Source: Misgurnus anguillicaudatus
Lineage: Eukaryota > Chordata > Actinopteri > Cypriniformes > Cobitidae
Length of the DNA: 64,000 nt
NCBI RefSeq assembly: GCF_027580225.2
Contig: NC_073340.2
Span: forward strand, 33,747,001-33,811,000
Direction of reading: 5' to 3'
Both the position numbers and the translations under genes were made by a program. Positions 22,094-33,465 of the stretch are shown here, piece by piece. Positions within the stretch are counted from its first letter, which is position 1. Every line of letters begins with the position of its first letter. The notes below the pieces were generated by a model. It saw only the letters and a program-made list of their open reading frames with translations. It did no database searches and had not been told where the DNA came from.

Positions 22094-23597
22094 CCCTTGT
22101 GAAAAATAAGTGTGCTTTTATAAGTTGTACTTATTACATAAATAATATATTTAAAAAATATACACTTAACTGTGAATTAAATGCAATATTTTCGACGCAC
22201 TGAATGCACACTAAGTGTAATTAATTTCAAATATATCATATACACTGAAAAAAATGATTCGTTGAATTTAATCAATTTTTTTAAGGTAAGTGGTTGCAAT
22301 CAATTTATTTAAGCTACATTTAAACAAAAGTTTTTTATTTTACTTTACTAATCATTTTGTTTAAATGTATCTTAAATAAATTGATTGCAACCACTTACCT
22401 TAAAAAACTTGATTAAATTCAATGAATCATTTTTTTCAGTGTATTAAGTTAAAATAAAATGTAATAAGTTGCCATTAAGAGTGATTTATTTTAACAACTT
22501 AATTGGTACTTTATTACAACTTTATATCAACTTTCATAATTGCTTCAAGTGTATTTACAATATACTTAAAGTGCACTATACACAATATAATGCAATTAAT
22601 GTGACTTAAAATACACTTTAATGTCAGTTAACAATAAACTTAAGTGTGGATTAAATCCAATGTTTTCAGGGAACCGAATAAACATTAAGTGTAATTAATT
22701 TCAAATGTATCAAATATTAAGTTGAAATTAAAACCAATAAGTTGCCATTAAGAGTGCTTTTTTGCAACAACTTATGTGGGTCTTTAATACAACTTTATAT
22801 CTACTTTCATAATTGCTTCTAGTGTTTTGAAAATATACTTAAAGTGCACAGTTAAATCTACTGACAAGCAATTAATGTGAAATTAAAAATAATTTAATGC
22901 ATATTGTCAATGTGTAAATGTCAACAATGTGTATATTGGAGAATAATGTATAAGCAAATGTATTGCAGCTTAGAGGGAAAATACATTTCAAACGCATTAA
23001 TGCACACAGAATATTATAGACGTAACACATGTAAAATAAAATAACAAAATCATTTTGGAAAACACACTTGAGTTGAAATAAAAATCTATTATTTTCCATG
23101 TTTTACATCAAAATTATTATTTTATTTAGTATATTTGTCAATGCATAAACATAACTGTACATATTTAAAACACTATAAAATCATAATTATATAAAATGTA
23201 TATTTAGGTAAAACTTAAGTAAACATTTTTAAAAAGTGTTTATAAATATTATGATTAAAGTGTACTTTCTTTAAGTTAAGCTTAATTAGACATTATTAAA
23301 AAGTGCATTTTTAAAAGTGCACTTAAGTGTGTTTATAAATATTGTGATGAAAGTGTACTTAATATAAGTTAAAATTATAACATAATATTACAAAGTGCAT
23401 TTGTAAAAAGTGCACTTAAGTGTGTTAATAAATAGTGTCATTAAAGTGTTTTACATTTAAGTACACTTAAGTGGTCTTTAATTTTAATTATATTATATTA
23501 TCAGCAAGTGCACTTCTCAAAAAGTATACTCTTATTATTTTAAACACACAAAAAGTATGCTTTCAATACACTTAACCACACTTATTTTTCACAAGGG
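22094..23597. mobile_element. 1.5-kb DNA element with 21-bp perfect terminal inverted repeats
   Basis: Both ends read CCCTTGTGAAAAATAAGTGT plus G, inverted and without mismatch. The interior is very AT-rich and is built from many AAGTGCACTT, AAGTGTATT and ATTAAGTGTAATTAATTTC motifs in both orientations. No transposase. A palindromic TA element is nested at 22243-22441. The target duplication is not clear. Confidence 0.72.
22243..22441. mobile_element. 199-bp TA-flanked near-perfect palindrome, nested
   Basis: Ends CACTGAAAAAAATGATTC and GAATCATTTTTTTCAGTG, flanked by TA (22241-22242 and 22442-22443). The arms continue inward through TTAAGGTAAGTGGTTGCAAT and its mirror, so the RNA or single strand would fold into one long hairpin. 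Confidence 0.8.
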
Positions 23598-23599
23598 TT

Positions 23600-24580
23600 A
23601 CTAGTGACTGAAAGCATAATAACATGTGCCAAAACATTTTATAATCAGGTAAGGGGTTTGTAGAAGTTTATGAATTCTGTGTCACTTTTTGTGGAATTGC
23701 AGGTGAACATGGAAGTTTGGGATATTAATTTCTAAAGGCTGCTTTGTGAAATTTAATTTGTTGCATTGACACATAAAGTTGTGACTATGAATAACCTTTT
23801 GTACTGTACATCTCCACAGTCATTGTTCGGGAATGAAGATACGGCTCATTGAACACTAAATTTTTTTTATACGGGGTAAGTTGTCAAAATGGAAACCTGG
23901 CATTAAACAGTGAATTATAGGATTCATCCAGGAGAACAATTATTAATCATAACATTTCCTCAAACCATAACTGCAGATATTAGCAACGTTTATTGCAGTC
24001 TGTTATTCCATTTACATTATTTTGATTTTAGAATTGTAGGAATTGGATTAATGTAAGACTATTTTGATCCAGGTTTTCATCCAGATTTATTCTATTATAT
24101 TTTACTTTTTCACGAGCATAATTTGCTCAGCTTTACCTGAACAGGACAGTTTAAATGAAATGAAAAATAAGAGGAGATATGTGGAATAGAGAAAGAGAAA
24201 GAGACTGCTCACTAAAACAGACATCATTAAGCAGGGTGGCCTGACTATTTCATGCACTGAAAAATTTATGAATGTGGACACAGAGGTCATGAGGACACAA
24301 CTACCATTAAACCAGCCCTGCACCCTCTTTATACAGCATCACCACAGCCTAACCTCTACATCATACTCCACTGCTCAGCTCCATGTTATTTTGTGCCTTA
24401 TTAAATGTTTTATACTAATAATTAATACTTTTTACTACATTTAAATGTTCTGAAAGAAATATAACTGTTTTTGAGTTATAGTTTAAGATTATTCTGGCTC
24501 TCTGTGAATGAAATGCTAAGTAAAAAGTGCACTGAACTTGCCATATTTTTTTATACAGTTAAATGGACTTTATTCAGAAT
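23600..24580. other. Unique AT-rich sequence
   Basis: Nothing supported beyond random short open frames. Confidence 0.3.
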
Positions 24581-24589
24581 AAATTACTT

Positions 24590-24640
24590 ACATTTACATT
24601 TAGGCATTGAGCTGATGCTTTATCCAAAGCGACGAAAATT
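24590..24640 (-). repeat. SINE 3'-tail fragment
   Basis: TTACATTTACATTTAGGCAT followed by CTTTATCCAAAGCGAC is the recurrent tail of the tRNA-headed SINE seen at 37467-37625 and 58783-58930. The tRNA part is missing. Confidence 0.6.
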
Positions 24641-25144
24641 AGGAAACAGTTTATCAAATAGGGAGGGAATAATTCTTAAAGTGCTTATACCAAGTTATAG
24701 TTTTCACCTTGCCAAAACAATACACACAGAGAGAGAGAAGGAGGGGGTTATGCATTGTATTTGACAGAAAACTTAATCAAATACAACAACTCAAAAAACA
24801 AAATGCAAAACATGTCACATATCTTTGGAATGCTGAAATTCTTGTGATGTGAACGATGTAAACCGTTTTAAGATACAGTCACAGCAGGTACAATTTGAGT
24901 CCTTTTTAGGCATTTTTTAGCCTTTGCTAATGGGTTAAAAAAAAACTTTGTCCACCAGAAATGAAGGATCCATTGAATAAACTTCAGTATCATTTTTACT
25001 TGAATTAGAATAAATGTGAAATTTATACCATAATGTCTATACTGTAAATGCAAGAAAAAAAAAACAGAGCAATTACAATTCAGTATAAAAAATAATTTTA
25101 TTTTATTTTGTATACTTGCAAGTAGGTACAAAGCTTTCACTGCG
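24640..25144. other. Unique AT-rich sequence
   Basis: No supported gene or element. Confidence 0.3.
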
Positions 25145-25215
25145 GTCGTACCTTTTTAAAAAGTACACTTTTGTACCAAAAATATAAATATTGGTACCTC
25201 AAAGGTACACATTGG
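25145..25215. repeat. GTACC-family fragment
   Basis: GTACCTTTTTAAAAAGTACA followed by TTGGTACCTCAAAGGTACAC. Only the central part of the family is present. Confidence 0.45.
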
Positions 25216-26520
25216 CAGAGGCGTCATACCCAGTCAAACTGAGTTTTTATCTGTTTAATATGCACAATATTATTAATTCTCTGCTGCATCCTTGTCACAA
25301 TTCAGAGATTTTCGCCATTTTGATAAGGATTTGATCGTGTTACATATTACTTTATTCAGCCGGCAGATGCAAAACCGCAGTCGCAGACGTCATTAGCATC
25401 TAAGCTCAGTCGCTGGCTCCTTCCTGCTTCATTTTGCTATCTGCTATTACGTTATATTAAAAGATTTCTAGATTCATCTTGGTACAACGTCATAGTTCGC
25501 CAGAGTTCATGGAGGCACGGAATCACACGCTCACATAAAATCATTGTCGAACTTAAAGGCATTCCATGCAGTTTGACGTTTTTGTCAAACAGCGACCCCT
25601 AGAGTCACTGGGGAAAACTTGCAACTGTCGTAATTTCGCACGCCCACTCTGTACGTAACTGTAAGGATAGTGTTGGGCGTGAGATGGACTCCGAAGATAA
25701 TGACCAGGGAATGTTTCACAATTTCATACAAATATTAGGCTACTGCATGTCTACTAAACTACAGATGATGGTAATAGGATAATAAGAAGTTTATGCCAAG
25801 TGTAGAGTAGGCATATAATAATAAAGTAGCCTACCGCGTTTGCTGGCTTATTTTTACAAGATTGCAGCTTAATCACAAGTAAACAGTCTATAGTCTAACA
25901 TTATTTCTACTGTATAATTTTATTTGTTTTTTAATTGTAATGTAAACATTACAAAATGCATTGACAAAGTTAATTGTATACGTTGCATTATTTCATAACA
26001 TTGGCCGTTATTCGTTGGCCATAAGAAATCGAAATTAGACAAATGACTACGTACACATCACAACACAACACTTGAGTTTAGATGGCCAAAAAAAACATGT
26101 AAGAGAAACGAGTGTTTGTTAGCAAGTCTGCTAAATGCTCTTATGATCGTAAGCTAGCTAGACCCTTGTTGAAGTTATTTTACTGGTCTAATTATCAACA
26201 CTGGATGAATGAACAGCTTAGTAAAAAAATACACACTACAAGCAAGCGCAACCACATACAACATAGACCGCAAACAAATTTACAAATAAGAGATTTATTT
26301 ACTTGTCCATCAACAAGATCGCCAGATCAGCATCCCTTTTGCATCCAGGGCTGTCTATTAGCTCACGCCAAACGAGTAAAAACCTGACCGAGTGGGACTC
26401 TTGTCCGGTTCCTAACTCGGTCAGATTCTCTTTTTCGCTTTCTACTCTCTTCCGAACGGGTTTTCTTAGCTGTTTCCCTCATCGAGCATCACGTCTCAAA
26501 TGCGCGCGTGCAGTTGTTGT
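25215..26520. other. Mixed sequence, possible old element; 10-bp perfect hairpin
   Basis: CTGACCGAGT (26384-26393) and its exact complement ACTCGGTCAG (26415-26424) form a 10-bp stem with a 21-base loop. The surrounding 25460-27110 sequence has scattered CpG and CTAGAGTCAC/CTAGAGGGCGCC motifs that could mark an old DNA element, but ends could not be fixed. Confidence 0.3.
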
Positions 26521-26522
26521 TA

Positions 26523-26662
26523 TAGGCTTGTTTGACTTCATGCAGCGCTGCAGGAACCGACAGTCGGATGACGTCAAAGTGCCGTCTCGGATCATTCTCG
26601 CGGTACTTTTACGTCATCCGACTGCCGGTTCTTGCAGTGCTGCACGAAGTCGAACAAGCCTA
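26523..26662. mobile_element. 58-bp-arm inverted repeat with CRE-like sites
   Basis: Arms 26523-26580 and 26605-26662 are inverted copies with few mismatches. They start TAGGCTTGTTTGACTTC, end GAAGTCGAACAAGCCTA and enclose a 24-base loop. The left arm carries a full TGACGTCA palindrome (a CREB/ATF-type site), the right arm TTACGTCA. It is likely a small foldback element or the core of a larger one. Confidence 0.6.
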
Positions 26663-27735
26663 ACGTGTGTGACGTCGTTGCCGTAAAGCAAGTCGTGATT
26701 CTCGCGAGATTTGTCAGGGGCGGTTCTCTCAAGCTTGCTTGCTGGTTTTGGTAGCGGCGTCCTTCCCGAGCTTCAACAGGGGGATGATTCGCCATACTAT
26801 GACTTCGTTTACCATCAAAATGACTTTGAAGCAGTTATATTAAGGTAAAATAACTGCATAGTGTGTCTTTAAAATCAATTATGTGACAAATTGTTGCTTA
26901 TGTCATTTTCATTGTTGATGTACTTTATGGATTTAAAATTACATTAATTTTATAGCATAACACAGTTGTTGTGAAAATGCATTAATGGCACAATTAAAGA
27001 TGCAATTTGTATAATCCGCACCGCTAGAGGGCGCCAGATTAAATCAATAACAATGACGTAGATTAATGATGCTCTGAAGCAGCGTGGACTGATGGGATTT
27101 GTTGCCTTTAACTCAAATGCTGATGCCCATCAATCAGACGGGAACGAGAAATCATGTTACACATGAGGTAAAGTAATTAAGTTTTATAAATGTTGTGTTT
27201 GATGACATCGTTTTTTTTTCATTATGTAAGGTTTCATGTAATGTTCAAAACGCAATTGTTAGTCATAGATGTTACAGTATTAGTTCAATACGTTGGTGTG
27301 TTAACACAGCACAAAATTAAGTGTTCAGATAAACAAATTTACCATAAAAAAGCAAGTGGCCCGACAGACACTATTACTTCTGTATTTGTCCACAACACTG
27401 TTGTCATGTGGTTTTTACGTCAGTAAACAAAGGGTAACGAAAATATATACGTCATTTACAGGTGACTGCACTGCCCTGTGTCACTGTTTAGAGCAACAAT
27501 TTTCTTATAATTTACAAGTAGTTGAAAACATTATCGATATTGTTAGTAATCAGCTGGACAAAATATATAACACCGGACTAGTGGTTTTTGGATATTTTAC
27601 CATAATTTGCCATTTCAGATGCAAATATGATGCCAATATGTCATTATTCTGATTGAAATAATTGATATAAAAGTTAGTCATAACATTCACCACATGAAGG
27701 CAGGGTGTATGCAATTTTTTTTATAAAAAAAAAAG
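26663..27735. other. Unique sequence, no gene seen
   Basis: Short open frames at 27190-27652 have no domain or splice support. Confidence 0.3.
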
Positions 27736-27739
27736 TTTA

Positions 27740-27870
27740 TGCATATCACCCCTGCACATTTGTACCCATAGAGGTACATACTAGTTCCTCAAAGGGACCA
27801 AAATGTATTAGGACGTTTATAAAAAGTACTGTCCCAGTGACAACTTTTGTACCTTTTTTTTTTTTTGGAT
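27740..27870. repeat. GTACC-family copy, decayed
   Basis: TTTGTACCCATAGAGGTACA then GTACTGTCCCAGTGACAACT. The left end is lost in an A/T run. Confidence 0.45.
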
Positions 27871-28500
27871 TGTAGGATTTAATGTGTAATTTTTTTTATT
27901 TTAGCTTTTTTTCAGTAAGCAATGTTAACTTAGTATCGTCAATTAAATGAAAATCCCTTAATAATGTAGTAGTTTTGCATTTAAACATGTCTAATAGCTG
28001 TCCTAACAAAGCCCAGGCTAAAAAGTCAAAATTTGGGCTCCGGTGAAAATGTTATAAACATAAATGAAATAAAATAAATAAACAAAACCAAACCAAACAC
28101 CATATGAAGTGATCATTGTTGATTTTGCTTACATGATGAAATAAATAGTTATTTTGGCAAAACTACATGTAGGTTACTCATAGCCAGACTACACCAAGTC
28201 TATAGTTGACCTAGACCTATTGCTTGCTGGATGGTTTCTCAAAAAAAAAGACAGTCAAAAGGTCTGAAAGAGCCATTCTGTCCATATTCTATACATCATT
28301 TGTCCACCATGAAGAATCTTTCTGAGATTCAGTGAAAGTTAAAGGTCCTTTATGTAACCATCCAGACCTTTATTTTAAAGATTGCAGTACCTCTTCATGC
28401 CTAGAATAAGTTCATTTAAAATTCAGCACGGCTCTGTCAAAGCTTTAATAGAATCTGAATGAACACAGAATTATTTGGTAATATACAGATTGAGTCAATC
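27870..28500. other. Unique AT-rich sequence
   Basis: No supported feature. Confidence 0.3.
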
Positions 28501-28990
28501 TGAGCAAGTATTAAATGAGATTTAGCCTTGTTCAAGACATCTTAAAGATGAGGAAGAGAGAGCATTAAAGTTAATAGGACAGTGAGCAAGCACGCCAGTG
28601 TGACGAGATTCACTCTCACGCTTCAGCGGACTCAACCCGGCAACATATTTTAGGTCAATTATTTGACGGCTCCGGCTCCCCTGCATTATTTAAGTGTGTC
28701 ATCTTAGCAGCAGTCGCGTGCTTTATCTGTGTCCTCTGCACTAGATATCACTGATCTATTAACAATTACTTTAGCCCTGCCACTCTAGCAGACTATAATT
28801 TATCATCCATTAAAAATTGATCAATATTAAAATTTAGCATTTCACTTTCAGAGTGCCGCACGCATCCGAGTGGAATAAAACGCAAAGTCTTTGAAATATT
28901 TACATGAGAAAACTTGATAAGGTTTAATGCTGCTCTCCATCTCTCTCCCGGGGGACGGCTCGCACGTGGTGGCATTAAGGTCTGTTCCTC
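28500..28990. promoter_or_regulatory. Candidate conserved noncoding / enhancer sequence
   Basis: Balanced, complex sequence with CTATTAACAATTACTTTAGC (near 28756) and GGTCAATTATTTGACGG (near 28652). No repeat and no coding signal. Confidence 0.35.
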
Positions 28991-29093
28991 TGACTGTTTG
29001 TACTGAGTTTTTTAACATAATTTCTCAGAATTTAAGCATGACTATAAAAAAGTACTAGCGGCACAAATTTAATGTCCAAACGGTACAAAAACA

Positions 29094-29452
29094 TAGCCTG
29101 GTCCAACCAGACTCTCGTACATTTATTTCATTTGTACAGAGAGTCTGGCCACGCTCCATTGCAAAGCGTTACTTCCGTTAAGGAGGGTCCTCTGTTAAAG
29201 TTTAAAACTATTGGATCTGCCCAGAGTCACACTGAATCTGCCATAACCAATCGCTAACGTTTGGTCGTGACGTATGTCACTCAGTCTGGCGCACGACCTC
29301 AACGTCATCGTTCTTAGCCAACCCCCTCTGTTCGCTGATTGGACCTGCAGATTTTTGCAGGAGAAAACGAAACTCTACACAGCAGTCCCAGACATTGTGC
29401 TGAAGCGAAATGAAAATTAAGCGGAAGCACATAGGAGGGCGGAGCCAGGCTA
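29094..29452. mobile_element. 359-bp DNA element with perfect 9-bp target duplication
   Basis: Ends TAGCCTGG and CCAGGCTA are inverted and are flanked by ACAAAAACA at 29085-29093 and 29453-29461. A 9-bp duplication fits a MULE-type element; hAT would give 8 bp, which is possible if one base matches by chance. An inner hairpin ACCAGACTCTCGTACA / TGTACAGAGAGTCTGG lies near the left end. No coding sequence. Confidence 0.75.
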
Positions 29453-29689
29453 ACAAAAACAAATGTCTCTAGTAGACATTCCATCGAAATGTGTGGTGAT
29501 ATATACCTGGATCATTTTATTTTAGGTTAGGCAAAAATGTAAGTATAAGTTCGTATGGCGAGTGAGCCTGGGTTGATGAAAACGCATATCATGTGATCTC
29601 CAAAAAAAATGCAGTACAATGACGGTAATTGCACCTACGGGATTTTTTTTTTTTTGGTGAAATGTGAACTGGACAACTGTATGAATTCG

Positions 29690-30655
29690 TACAAAATCTC
29701 AGGAAATTACGTACCTATAGTCACATAACTTTTTGATTATTTTCGTGAAACTGTCACCAATTTCCTCGTTTTTTCATGATCGTATCATGAATTTGTGTTT
29801 ATGTGTCATTGTCATGTAATGGTTACTCAACTGCTTTTTCCTATTTTCAAACCATTGCTGCTTCGGTTTAGGGTTACATTTGGTGTTTGCGTTAGGATGT
29901 CACTTTAAGTATTGGTTTATACAATTTTTTGCTTTATTTTTTCTATTTTCTGATTTTAAACCATTGTCGCCTGGCATTAGGGTTACCGTGGGTTCACACC
30001 AGCCACATTTAAAGGCTTCAAATTCGCGTCTTCCACGTCTAGTTTGCCGCTTGAACATTTTGAGTTTACTCGCGCGTGAAAGCCTAGTCATCGAGACATT
30101 CACGTGGAACTTCGCGTCATGGGAGGGCCTTCTGCGACTCCGCTCGCTTCCTGTAATCACGTCACTAATAGAGCAAGCTCCTGATTGGTTTACGCGGCCT
30201 GTTTTTTCGCCAAAGTTCACATTTTTCAACTCGCACGTTTGCAGCTGCAACGCTCAATTCGCACCATTTGCGTGAAGTAGACGCGCAAATGAGGCGGAAT
30301 CGCATCTACCGCGCTAAGCTCCTCATTTGCGCCGTGAGACCTCCAGACACGCGTCAACGCGTCTTCACGTTGACTTAACATTGAAATCACTCGCGCTTGA
30401 CGCCTTTACCACGGCTGGTCTGAACGCAGCATAAGAGTTGGGTTTGGGTAAGGATGTCATTTTATGTAAATCTATACCGAAGCGATAATGGTAAGAAAAT
30501 AGGACAAAACAGTTGAGTAACCAATACGTGACAATGGCACATAAACAGAAATTCGTGATTAGATCAAGAAAAAATTTGGAAATTCGTGACAGTATCACGA
30601 AAAATAATCAAAAATGTATGTGATGTACGTAATTTCGTGAGACTGGGTTGGATAG
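29690..30655. mobile_element. Inverted-repeat element split by a nested element
   Basis: The left arm (29690-29940) and right arm (30437-30655) mirror each other: CTCAGGAAATTACGTAC against GTACGTAATTTCGTGAG, and the later CAATGTCATGTAATGG-type sequence. A second element (29988-30436) sits in the middle of a GCATTAGGGTT-type sequence. A single arm of the family lies at 5478-5700. Confidence 0.6.
29988..30436 (+). mobile_element. GTTCACACCAGCC-type element, copy 1
   Basis: Left end GTGGGTTCACACCAGCCAC and right end GGCTGGTCTGAACGCAGCAT are inverted. The interior is CpG-rich, with CGCGCAAATGAGG and CGCGTCAACGCG motifs. The same element lies inverted at 31968-32392. A 131-codon open frame across it (29880-30275) is not protein-like. 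The left flank CATTAGGGTT and right CATAAGAGTT could be a decayed duplication. Confidence 0.6.
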
Positions 30656-30666
30656 CGTACGTTTAC

Positions 30667-30669
<3 letters not shown>

Positions 30670-30712
<43 letters not shown>
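30670..30712. repeat. (AT)n microsatellite
   Basis: About 21 uninterrupted TA units. Confidence 0.95.
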
Positions 30713-30718
<6 letters not shown>

Positions 30719-30719
30719 A

Positions 30720-30840
30720 TGAAACCCCACTGCTAACCCCGCCCCTAACCCCAACGTCACAGGGGTCAAGGCAAATTGTTGTATGAATTAATACAAATTA
30801 GCCAACTTCTAAAAGACGTACAAATTGCCATGAGAAAACA
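30720..30840. repeat. Single monomer fragment of the CAGCCTGAT/TACGAA family
   Basis: CCCCAACGTCACAGGGGTCA and AATTAGCCAACTTCTAAAAG match parts of the monomers in the arrays at 16805-18591 and 51421-52560, here as one non-amplified copy. Confidence 0.5.
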
Positions 30841-31120
30841 TTGGATATAATATACTTCAAAACATTTTCAATTTAAATGAAATCATCTTCCAGACTACTA
30901 AATAAAAAAATAAAGCTCAAACTCACTTGACATGTATGAAGAAAGCAAATGATTTCATATAACAGAAATCAAATCTTTCTTCCAATAGTTCCAGAAAGTT
31001 TAACATTTGCAAGTCAAAACAACCGTATTTTCTGATGCACCATTGAGATTCAGGTTGTTGGTCTGCACTGTCTAATTTTCACAGGCTTTATGAGTGGGTC
31101 TGTATATCCTTAGTTAAACT
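30840..31120. other. Unique AT-rich sequence
   Basis: No supported feature. Confidence 0.3.
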
Positions 31121-31560
31121 GTTAAACGGATAAAGACAGGCAGCTTTTTCTCCCTCTCAAAATCTCATTACAGGGCTCATCTTCACCTTACCTACATCTC
31201 ATTTCAGAAGAGTTTTTCGACACAACAATGTCAGAGAGGAGAGGAAACCGTCGCAGTGTGTTCGATTTTAATCTCGATCTTCTGGGACCCGGCGCGAGAT
31301 TTCTATGTTCTTCTGCAATTTACATGTTAAATTCGGTAAGCCCTAGGTAGTTCAGACGTTTGTGCAGGAACAGTGGGCGGTGTAATTTTCAAACGTTCAA
31401 TGAATAATTTCATCTCAATTAGAAAATCAGGGCAACACAAATCTGCCCTTTAGCCCAAAACTACTGTTTCCACTTACTGTTTGCTTCAAACCCCATCTGA
31501 CGCCAACATGTGCAATGCAAGAAGTGTGTTTGCAGTTAATTAAGTGGTGGCAACTCATAG
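31120..31560. promoter_or_regulatory. Candidate conserved noncoding sequence
   Basis: Complex unique sequence (CAGAGAGGAGAGGAAACCGT, GATTTTAATCTCGATCTTC). No coding signal. Confidence 0.28.
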
Positions 31561-31764
31561 GGAAAAAAAACAAATGAGATCTCTTTAATATCTCACCTTG
31601 TCGGTGATGAGATTAAATGGAGAGCAAATGAAGACTTTGGTCTATGTGACCTGTTTCTCAGTTCAGTGGCATCTCAAATTGTGCCAGATTTTGTCATCGA
31701 ATCTTAGATCAAATTATTTGTTAAGACCAATTTAAAGACAAAAAGTCCTTATTTGCACTTGTAC

Positions 31765-31960
31765 ACTCAGTTCAGTTCAGTTCAATTTATTTATATAGCA
31801 CGTTTAAAAACAACCATGGTTGACCAAAGTGCTTAACAATGTCATACACAAATAAGACAAATACAGTAAACACATCAAAATATAAAAACATCATAAATGT
31901 CTCTGCTTAGCGCGAAACAAAAGCCAAGGAATACAGATGTGTCTTTAGTAATGCTCTTAA
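31765..31960. repeat. LINE/SINE 3'-region-like repeat
   Basis: Repeated TTCAG units, then CAATTTATTTATATAGCACG and CCAAAGTGCTTAACAATGTC, resemble fish LINE-type 3' sequence of the GCGCTTT class. No reverse transcriptase is present. Confidence 0.4.
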
Positions 31961-31967
31961 CACTCTT

Positions 31968-32392
31968 ATGCTGCGTTCATTATCTCTTATGCTGATTTCA
32001 ATGTTGAGTCAATGTAAAGATGCTTGACGCGCGTCTGGAGGTCTCGCGGCGCGAATGAGGCTTTTTGCGCGGCGTGTATGAGGCATTTAGCGCAGCAGAC
32101 ACGGAATGACGCGAATTAAGCCAACGCGGGAAACGCGCAAGTTGAAAAATGTTAACGCGCCGCGTTAACCAATCAGGAGCTTGCTGTAGTAGTGACATGA
32201 TTACAGAAAGCGAGCGGAGTCGCAGAAGCCCCTCCCATGACGAAAATTTTCATGTGAATGCCTTGATAACTAGAATTTAATGCGCGGCTTTTACGCGAGA
32301 ATGAAGCGAGTGAACTCAAAATGTTCAAGCGGCAAACTAGACACTGTAGACGTGAATTTGACGCCTCAAACGTGGCTGGTGTGAACCCACAG
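31968..32392 (-). mobile_element. GTTCACACCAGCC-type element, copy 2 (inverted)
   Basis: Starts ATGCTGCGTTCA and ends GGCTGGTGTGAACCCACAG, the reverse of the copy at 29988-30436. Shared interior sequence includes GAGCGGAGTCGCAGAAG and CAAGCGGCAAACTAGAC. The copies lie about 1.5 kb apart in opposite orientation. Confidence 0.6.
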
Positions 32393-32683
32393 TTAAACAT
32401 AGGGGTGCTATACAATACCATAGATGAACCAATTTTGATTGTATGGTTTCACAAAAAAAAAAAAAAAATCTGAATAACCGTGCTGTTTTACAAAATGTTA
32501 TTTGATGTAAAAAGAGTTTTAAAAGAGTTTTTTTAAACTGTACAAAAGAGGTATAGACAAATTATATTTAAATAGTTATTTGGGGAACCAAAAATTAAGA
32601 TTAGTGTTTTTGTTTTTTGAGTGAACTATATCTTTAAAATGTTTTACAGTGGTTTTATGCAGTGTTTATCTGAATAACTCCAT

Positions 32684-33080
32684 GGGGCAAATTCCCGGAC
32701 AGGATTTTTCCTAGTCCCCGACTAAAATGCATGTGCGTAGGGGTGGATTTTCAGACAGGGATTAGGTTAAGCCAGGACTAAGCCTTAGTTAAAATAGGAT
32801 ATTTCTGTCATTTTTAAAAGCATGATTTATGAATAAACACTACTGTTGTGCCCCTATAGACAAAATCTTCACATTAATATATTTAAAGATATGTCAGAGC
32901 AAGTTGTTTTAACATTTAAGTTAGTCTGGGCCTAGGCTAAAGCCTTGTCTGGGAAACCGCCCCTTAGTGCTATTGTTTTGTCCCAAGATGCACAACAGTT
33001 TTATTTTTTGAAAGGTATAAAAACTACCTAAATGTCTCCTAGTCCTGAATGAATCTAAACCCTGTCTGGGAAACTGCCCC
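32684..33080. mobile_element. GGGGC...TCTGGGAAACTGCCCC element hosting a relative
   Basis: Left end GGGGCAAATTCCCGGACAGG and right end CCTGTCTGGGAAACTGCCCC are inverted. A smaller element of the same family sits inside at 32740-32963. Confidence 0.65.
32740..32963. mobile_element. Nested element of the same family
   Basis: Ends GGGGTGGATTTTCAGACAGG and CTTGTCTGGGAAACCGCCCC are inverted, with further mirrored GGCTAAAGCC/AAGCCAGGAC motifs. It interrupts the outer element just after ATGTGCGTA. Confidence 0.65.
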
Positions 33081-33084
33081 ATAA

Positions 33085-33465
33085 CTCTTTTTAACTCTCT
33101 GATATGTTTTACAATAACCAATTTAAAGATGAGTAGTTAAGAAGGCTGTTTTAATCTCGCTCTCATCTCGATTAATAATTCAACACGCTCTTTCTCTATT
33201 GGACTCATTAAGGCCAAATGCTGTGAGTATGGAAACAGAGCAGATGGCTGTAGAGTCAATAAATGAGCCTGAATCTTGACTTCATGTTGGGCAGATTCAT
33301 TAAAAATCAGACTTTTTATGTTTTTAACTGCCTAAATCCTTTGAAATGGTTTGTTTGAGCTGAGCTAACTAAATTTTTCAGATTTCTTCTCTCTGTGGAC
33401 ATTTATTGTTTATTGATCAAAGCATTTATTAACTATGGATATGAGGTGTTAGCTTTGAACATATA
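33085..33465. promoter_or_regulatory. Candidate conserved noncoding sequence
   Basis: Complex sequence at 33120-33310 with CTCGATTAATAATTCAAC and ATTAAGGCCAAATGCTG. No repeat, no coding signal. Confidence 0.28.

Noticed and set aside
29880..30275. A 131-codon plus-strand frame and an overlapping 116-codon minus-strand frame
   Set aside because: Both read the CpG-rich interior of a DNA element that also occurs at 31968-32392, where the frames are not kept.
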